Below, piece after piece: positions 59,727 to 64,000 of a stretch of 64,000 nucleotides of DNA. The position numbers and the translations under genes are program-made. How positions within the stretch are numbered: the first letter of the stretch is position 1; each line of letters starts with the position of its first letter. This stretch comes from Vibrio natriegens NBRC 15636 = ATCC 14048 = DSM 759 (lineage in GTDB: Bacteria; Pseudomonadota; Gammaproteobacteria; Enterobacterales; Vibrionaceae): the NCBI RefSeq assembly GCF_035621455.1, contig NZ_CP141823.1:620001-684000 (forward strand), read 5' to 3'. The notes under the pieces were generated by a model. That model did no database searches. It saw only the letters and a program-made list of their open reading frames with translations, and was not told the DNA's origin.

Positions 59727-60611
59727 CTACATGCACTGCTGCTTCAACCAGTTGGTTAACTTTATGATCTCGGCTTGCTTAGCGCGGCTTTTCTTATGAA
59801 CAAAGTAAAAGCTATCACCAGTATCTAAACCGTGAGATGGGATATAAACCAAGTCATGTGCGATATCTCGTTCGTTAAGCATAAAGTCGTTTGCAAATGC
59901 GATACCTTGGTCATAACGCGCAGCCTCTATCGCTAATAGCATATGGCTAAAATGCTGCATATCGACATTACCTGGCAAAGTAAATCCGCCCGCCTTACAC
60001 CACTCAGACCAATCCTTTCCACGCTCGCGATAGACAGAGTCGGTAGAGAGAAGTGGATACTGCCAAAACGCTTCCGGCATCGGCATTTCTTGCATCTCTT
60101 TCCATAATTTATGGCTACAAACCGGATATAAAATGTCCTTATATAAGTGAACAGAGACATAATTTCGCTTTGGTTTTTGCACCGTGATGAAACAATCTCC
60201 AACACTCTCGGTTTGCTCTGGGTCTCCCGCCATCATGTTAAGCGTAAGTTCAATCTCGGGATGCAAGCGTTTAAAATCAGACAAACGTGGAATCAGCCAT
60301 TTTACCGCTAGCGAGCTATAAATCGCCAAACGAATGCTGCCCTTCTCACCTTCACGAACCTTCTGGCTCGCCATCGCGATGGCAGTAATTGCAGGGCTGA
60401 TGTCTTCCAGATATTGCGTGCCAGTATCAGACAAAGAGAGCTTCCTGCCTTGGCGAATGAACAACGACTCCCCGAGATAATCCTCGAGTAAACGGATCTG
60501 GTGACTCACAGCACTTTGCGTCACATTGAGCTCTTCGGCGGCAAGCGAAAAGCTTAAATTTCGCGCCACAGATTCGAAGCAGTGAACCGCTCTAAGCGGG
60601 GGTAATTTCAT
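59727..60611 (-). CDS. LysR-family regulator, GcvA-like
   Basis: This 294-residue protein begins MKLPPLRAVHCFESVARNLSFSLAAEELNVTQSAVSHQIRLLEDYLGESLFIRQGR, the classic GcvA/AmpR-type helix-turn-helix, and has an effector domain with HLYKDILYPVCSHKLWKEM and DQGIAFANDFMLNE. It is divergent from the EamA transporter at 60705 with 93 bases between the starts. That transporter is the probable target. The ligand is unknown. Confidence 0.93.
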   Translation of the reverse strand: MKLPPLRAVHCFESVARNLSFSLAAEELNVTQSAVSHQIRLLEDYLGESLFIRQGRKLSLSDTGTQYLEDISPAITAIAMASQKVREGEKGSIRLAIYSSLAVKWLIPRLSDFKRLHPEIELTLNMMAGDPEQTESVGDCFITVQKPKRNYVSVHLYKDILYPVCSHKLWKEMQEMPMPEAFWQYPLLSTDSVYRERGKDWSEWCKAGGFTLPGNVDMQHFSHMLLAIEAARYDQGIAFANDFMLNERDIAHDLVYIPSHGLDTGDSFYFVHKKSRAKQAEIIKLTNWLKQQCM

Positions 60612-60704
60612 TATCTAAAAATCTCATACTTAAACTAATAAATATCACTTCACTTCATCCTATGACATCACCTACTCTTGCGCAAAGAATGAGGAGATAA
60701 AAAA

Positions 60705-61604
60705 GTGAAAGTTACATCTGTCGGAGCAGCAATGCTGCTATTAATTGTTGGAAACCTTATTGCGGTAATTTCAGACGCTTTGATTAAAAGTGTCGGTAAT
60801 GATGTGCCCGTTTTTCAGTTTGTGCTATTCCGACAAGTTTCCGCTGTACTGTTTCTGCTGCCTTTTTGTTTACTGAGTCGACCAACTCATTTTATGGAAG
60901 GGTTTAAATGGCATGCTATTCGTGCACATGTATGGTTACTGGGCGCGATATTCATGGTCTTTGCAATTTCATCTTTGCCGCTGGCGACCGCAAACGCGAT
61001 TTTCTATGCCGCTCCATTAATGATGTTGCCTATTGCCGCACTGTTTTTCAAAGAGCAGCTTTCGAAACAATCTGTCGCTGCTGCCATCATGGGCTTTTTA
61101 GGCGTGTTAGTCATCATTCGCCCGGATCAAATCGATTGGGCGGCGATTTCAGCATTTGTTGTAGCGATGAGTATTGCGGTCAATAACTTATTGATTCGAA
61201 AAATACCTAGAGAACAGTCCGTGATGCACACTTTGCTTATGACGAATTTAGCGGGTATTCCTGTTGCACTGTTGCTTGTTTTTATTGAAGGGAAACCTTG
61301 GGATTGGAGTGCTTTCCCAGTCGCCGCAGGTTCCAGCTTATTTATCATGATATATGCAGCGACATGTGTACTCGCGTATCGTTCAATAGAAAGCAATAAG
61401 ATTGCCAGTGCGGAATACAGTGGCTTGATTGGCGCAGCCGTTATTGGCTTTATTTGGTTTGATGAATTGCCGGACATATTCATGGCTATTGGCACGGTCA
61501 TGATAATAGTACCGTTGATTTGGCTGTCGAAGCGCGAGCGTCGTATTCGAAAACAACAAGCTCAAATTCAAGTCAATCAGGAGCAACAGGCGCAGGTTAC
61601 CTGA
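60705..61604 (+). CDS. EamA/DMT-family transporter
   Basis: This 299-residue protein has ten predicted helices in two EamA repeats (LLIVGNLIAVISDALIKSVGNDVPVFQFVLFRQVSAVLFLLP; SSLPLATANAIFYAAPLMMLPIAALFFKEQ; SAEYSGLIGAAVIGFIWFDELPD). The TANAIFYAAPL and EYSGLIGA blocks are typical of the RhaT/RarD-like drug/metabolite branch. The divergent GcvA-like LysR gene probably controls it. The substrate is unknown. A terminator follows at 61617. Confidence 0.9.
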   Translation: MKVTSVGAAMLLLIVGNLIAVISDALIKSVGNDVPVFQFVLFRQVSAVLFLLPFCLLSRPTHFMEGFKWHAIRAHVWLLGAIFMVFAISSLPLATANAIFYAAPLMMLPIAALFFKEQLSKQSVAAAIMGFLGVLVIIRPDQIDWAAISAFVVAMSIAVNNLLIRKIPREQSVMHTLLMTNLAGIPVALLLVFIEGKPWDWSAFPVAAGSSLFIMIYAATCVLAYRSIESNKIASAEYSGLIGAAVIGFIWFDELPDIFMAIGTVMIIVPLIWLSKRERRIRKQQAQIQVNQEQQAQVT

Positions 61605-61616
61605 TACCAGATAGAC

Positions 61617-61651
61617 AAAAACCCCGTTGTCCGAAAGACAAAGGGGTTTTT
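61617..61651. terminator. Bidirectional terminator
   Basis: AAAAACCCC...TTGTC pairs with GACAA...GGGGTTTTT around CGAAA, with A and T tails on both sides. It lies between convergent genes. Confidence 0.88.
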
Positions 61652-61675
61652 ATTTATGTGTTGCCTAATGCCCAA

Positions 61676-62194
61676 TTACTGTGGCAGAACGACATTACCG
61701 TCTTGGATTGGGAAACTTTTCGTCGCTGGCTTACTTGCTAGACGAACCGTTGTTGGTGCACCTGCGACTTCATAGGTGACATCATAACCAACCACTTTTT
61801 CTGACGTGGTATATTCGGTGTGACATTGCTGCTTCGTCGTCGTTACCACATCGCCCTTTTGCACATTTTCTTGGATCTTACGACCTGTTAGTGCACCAGC
61901 AATTGTCCCTGCTGCCGTAGCAATGATCTTACCAGAACCACCACCAATCTGGTTGCCAAGAGCAGCACCAGCCGCAGCGCCACCAACAGTACCAAGAATT
62001 TTATTGTCATCTGTCGGTGCAACTTGCTGTGTTACCACCACATCTTTACACACTTGATGAGGGTTCTTGACTGTTTCTGTCACTGCTTCAATCAAAGTGA
62101 TGTTAGCTTGAGTCGGAGCTGGCGGCGTTTTCTCCTTACAGCCTGCTAATACAGCAACAACCACGGCCGCAATTGCAATAGATTTAGTATTCAT
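61676..62194 (-). CDS. Glycine-zipper 2TM lipoprotein
   Basis: This 172-residue protein has a lipobox (VAVLAGC) and, at about 66-105, a glycine zipper ILGTVGGAAAGAALGNQIGGGSG followed by IIATAAGTIAGALTGRKIQE. This is the rickettsial 17-kDa antigen/SlyB/YcfJ type. The C-terminal part (CHTEYTTSEKVVGYDVTYEVAGAPTTVRL) is the domain shared with YcfJ-like proteins. It is an outer-membrane lipoprotein of unclear role, likely in envelope integrity. It stands alone. Confidence 0.88.
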   Translation of the reverse strand: MNTKSIAIAAVVVAVLAGCKEKTPPAPTQANITLIEAVTETVKNPHQVCKDVVVTQQVAPTDDNKILGTVGGAAAGAALGNQIGGGSGKIIATAAGTIAGALTGRKIQENVQKGDVVTTTKQQCHTEYTTSEKVVGYDVTYEVAGAPTTVRLASKPATKSFPIQDGNVVLPQ

Positions 62195-62418
62195 GGTTTA
62201 CATCCCAGCATAGTTTATTCTATGTCCGGTATAGTAAGTCGGAAGCACAAATACACATCAAGCGAACATGAGCGCCCTGTCATTAGAACGTTAAAAAACA
62301 GCGTTTTTTAAAAATGGCGTTAAGAAATAACTAACGGCATGTCAATTGAGCCGACATTGCATCAACGACACCTATCACTGATGCAATCTCATTAAGCGAA
62401 ACTGATTGATACTGAGGC

Positions 62419-62778
62419 TCAGGCTAAACTGAGGAACAGTTCATCGTCTGATAAGTATTTATGCCGGTGACTCATGCTACGCACGTGCATAAACATAAAA
62501 TCGGGAAATCCCGGGGCAATAATGTTGTTTGGTTCCCAACACAAACCACCAACAAAAATGTAGCGGCCTTGTTTTTCATCATCATGGAGCGGGTTATTGA
62601 TAGGCGAAGACAGCTCTGCACGGCAACCTTCAACTACGCACACGATTTGCCCTTTGAACAAGCCGATTACCCGTCTCACCAAGTTGGCTTTGATCCCACA
62701 TTTCCAAGCCTGACGAGTTGCCATTTCATAGCCGTATTTTCTTATTGCTTTCTTCTGCAAATGTACAACTAAATTCAT
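62419..62778 (-). CDS. Hypothetical protein, 119 aa
   Basis: An AGGAG ribosome binding site six bases before the ATG makes this strand the coding one, rather than the overlapping plus-strand frame. The protein (MNLVVHLQKKAIRKYGYEMATRQAWKCG, VRRVIGLFKGQIVCVVEGCRAEL, YIFVGGLCWEPNNIIAPGFPDFMF) has three cysteines, a basic N-terminus, and a KxxxRKYG head. It has no signal peptide. I do not recognise the family. It lies between the glycine-zipper gene and pncB, separated from both. Confidence 0.65.
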   Translation of the reverse strand: MNLVVHLQKKAIRKYGYEMATRQAWKCGIKANLVRRVIGLFKGQIVCVVEGCRAELSSPINNPLHDDEKQGRYIFVGGLCWEPNNIIAPGFPDFMFMHVRSMSHRHKYLSDDELFLSLA

Positions 62779-62969
62779 TTTTTACTCCTGATTCAAGCTA
62801 TTACGTTGAAGCCCAAAGTCATCAAGAAGCAGTTAGACACACAGTTAAGCGAACTCGCTGTGGGTAACGTTGGGTAAAGATACTATAACGAAATCACCCT
62901 CCACGTTAGCCTAACTAATTTTTGTCGACACGATAGAGGGCAGTTATCAAGGGAGATATAGAATGGCGA

Positions 62970-64000
62970 TCAGGCATCAATCAAATAGTTTTGCCCTTCA
63001 TTCTCTAGGCGATCAATGAGATCACGGCACTCATCTAAATCTAAAGGCTGTTCAAAGCGGCGCTTTAGATTCATCAAAAAGAAAATGTCTTCACACATCG
63101 CTTTCTCTGGTTCATCACTAATTTTCGCGACAGGCGAATCGTTGCAGGAGACCATTTTAATTACCATGGATAAAGGCTTATAAGCCGTGCCTTTATCATT
63201 AATATATTCGCCCATGTCGTTTGCCAGGAAAGTACCAATACCGAAGCTAACCTGAACTCGACCCTGAAAGTGCTCACAAATGTCTAACGCTTGTTCAAAA
63301 TTCAATCCATCGGTAAATACCAGAGTCTTGGTCATAGGGTCGATATTCAACGATTCATAATGCTGAATCATTTTTTCGCCCCAAGCGAATGGGCAACCAC
63401 TGTCATGACGCACACCAAAGTAGGCATTACTGAGCTCTTCATCAAAGTCTTTAAGGAAAGCATCAATACCGATAGTATCCGTCAGTGCAATGCCTAACGC
63501 ACCGTTAAACATCTCCTGCCAACGTTGCAACGCTATTTTCTGCGAGTCACGGACATTCACTAACGCCTGATGCCCCATGAACCACTCATGAGCCACAGTG
63601 CCAATCGGGGTGAGATCCATTTCACGCGCTAAATGGTAGTTGCTGGTCCCCGTGAGACAATCGGGTAACTCCTGGCACAAATACTCAAGCATGATTCGCT
63701 GTGCCTGGAAGGAGAAACGACGTCGAGTCGACATATCGGAAAATTTGAAACTCGAGATATTACGACGCTTCATCTCCGACTTAAGGTAACTAACTTTATC
63801 TTGCAATACAGTCTGGAACTGCTGTAACGGAATATCAGACCAACGCAGACGACTGCGAACTTCAGAAACGATACTCATGATGATGGTTTCGTACAAAATG
63901 GTCTCTTTCCACAACCCAGTGATCGTGATGCGTAATTGGTTGGAACCATCTGGCATCGTTTTATTGTGCAGCGACACATCATTTTGTGGATTAAAGCGGA
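62970..64000 (-). CDS. pncB: Nicotinate phosphoribosyltransferase (cut by right edge)
   Basis: The frame is open through base 64000 (the last visible residues read RFNPQND before VSLHNKT), so the N-terminus, about 90 residues, lies outside. The visible part matches PncB: ITGLWKETILYETIIMSIVSEV, FSDMSTRRRFSFQAQRIMLEYL, GTSNYHLAREMDLTPIGTVAHEWFMGHQ with the conserved histidine, LGIALTDTIGIDAFLKDF, and VFTDGLNFEQALDICEHF. It makes nicotinate mononucleotide from nicotinate and PRPP, using ATP, in NAD salvage. The phosphate-site HDSG is present (RHDSGCPFAWGEKM). Confidence in the assignment is high. Confidence 0.95.
   Translation of the reverse strand, partial: RFNPQNDVSLHNKTMPDGSNQLRITITGLWKETILYETIIMSIVSEVRSRLRWSDIPLQQFQTVLQDKVSYLKSEMKRRNISSFKFSDMSTRRRFSFQAQRIMLEYLCQELPDCLTGTSNYHLAREMDLTPIGTVAHEWFMGHQALVNVRDSQKIALQRWQEMFNGALGIALTDTIGIDAFLKDFDEELSNAYFGVRHDSGCPFAWGEKMIQHYESLNIDPMTKTLVFTDGLNFEQALDICEHFQGRVQVSFGIGTFLANDMGEYINDKGTAYKPLSMVIKMVSCNDSPVAKISDEPEKAMCEDIFFLMNLKRRFEQPLDLDECRDLIDRLENEGQNYLIDA

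Noticed and set aside
62281..62400. Integron attC/VCR-like segment (GGCGTTAAG, TAACTAACGGC)
   Set aside because: The inverted core sites do not pair as in attC sites and no cassette or integrase is nearby.
62461..62772. 103-residue plus-strand frame
   Set aside because: It is antisense to the minus-strand gene at 62419-62778, which has the better ribosome binding site.

Overview
The window reads as chromosomal DNA of a marine gammaproteobacterium, almost certainly a Vibrio and probably one of the Harveyi-clade species. It most resembles the second chromosome. Reasons: moderate GC, the ppsR/ppsA divergent pair, pncB, extra copies of housekeeping enzymes (purA-, tyrS-, EF-G- and RNase R-like), many LysR regulators, a SoxR without SoxS, and an NqrM-type protein. 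The species and replicon are inferred from gene content and protein style, not from a database search. I see no rRNA operon, intact tRNA, CRISPR array, prophage, integron or insertion sequence.

Layout. 1-4.9 kb: end of a LysR gene, a small unknown gene, a cold-shock protein and an RNase R-like exonuclease, followed by a decayed glycoside hydrolase family 4 fragment. 4.9-9.3 kb: an EamA exporter/FMN reductase operon divergent from a MarR gene across a striking 42-bp palindrome, then a LysR/MFS divergent pair. 9.5-15.8 kb: a FixJ-type regulator and PAS histidine kinase divergent from an acyl-CoA ligase and a permease. 15.9-25.0 kb: LysR, a PurA paralog, ppsR/ppsA, a SYLF-domain exported protein, a LuxR-type regulator and a TyrS paralog. 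25.1-33.0 kb: an orphan PotD-like binding protein, then LysR plus a complete MFP-RND-OMP efflux set. 33.2-41.6 kb: a BCCT transporter and a GntR/UTRA regulator divergent from a six-gene operon (binding protein, alkaline-phosphatase-superfamily hydrolase, two permeases, ATPase, HAD phosphatase). This is the best candidate for a poorly described system. 42.2-49.8 kb: a small exported protein, a second RND pump, a phospholipase D-like lipoprotein and an ASCH protein. 50.0-57.5 kb: a TPR/DUF2391 membrane pair, SoxR divergent from an MFS exporter over a textbook SoxR box, a maltoporin-family porin, and an EF-G-like GTPase behind a folded leader. 57.7-64.0 kb: a DUF134/NifX-like/NqrM-like operon with three operator-like palindromes, an NlpE-like lipoprotein, a LysR/EamA pair, a glycine-zipper lipoprotein, an unknown small gene and pncB running off the right edge.

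How the genes work together. Most of the window is made of self-contained regulator-plus-target modules arranged divergently: MarR/EamA-FMN reductase, LysR/MFS, two-component system/acyl-CoA ligase, ppsR/ppsA, GntR/ABC operon, SoxR/MFS, DUF134 operon and LysR/EamA. The theme is export, envelope maintenance and uptake of small organic compounds, interspersed with second copies of core translation, RNA-decay and purine genes. Starts were moved to internal ATG codons where a ribosome binding site or a signal peptide supports it.
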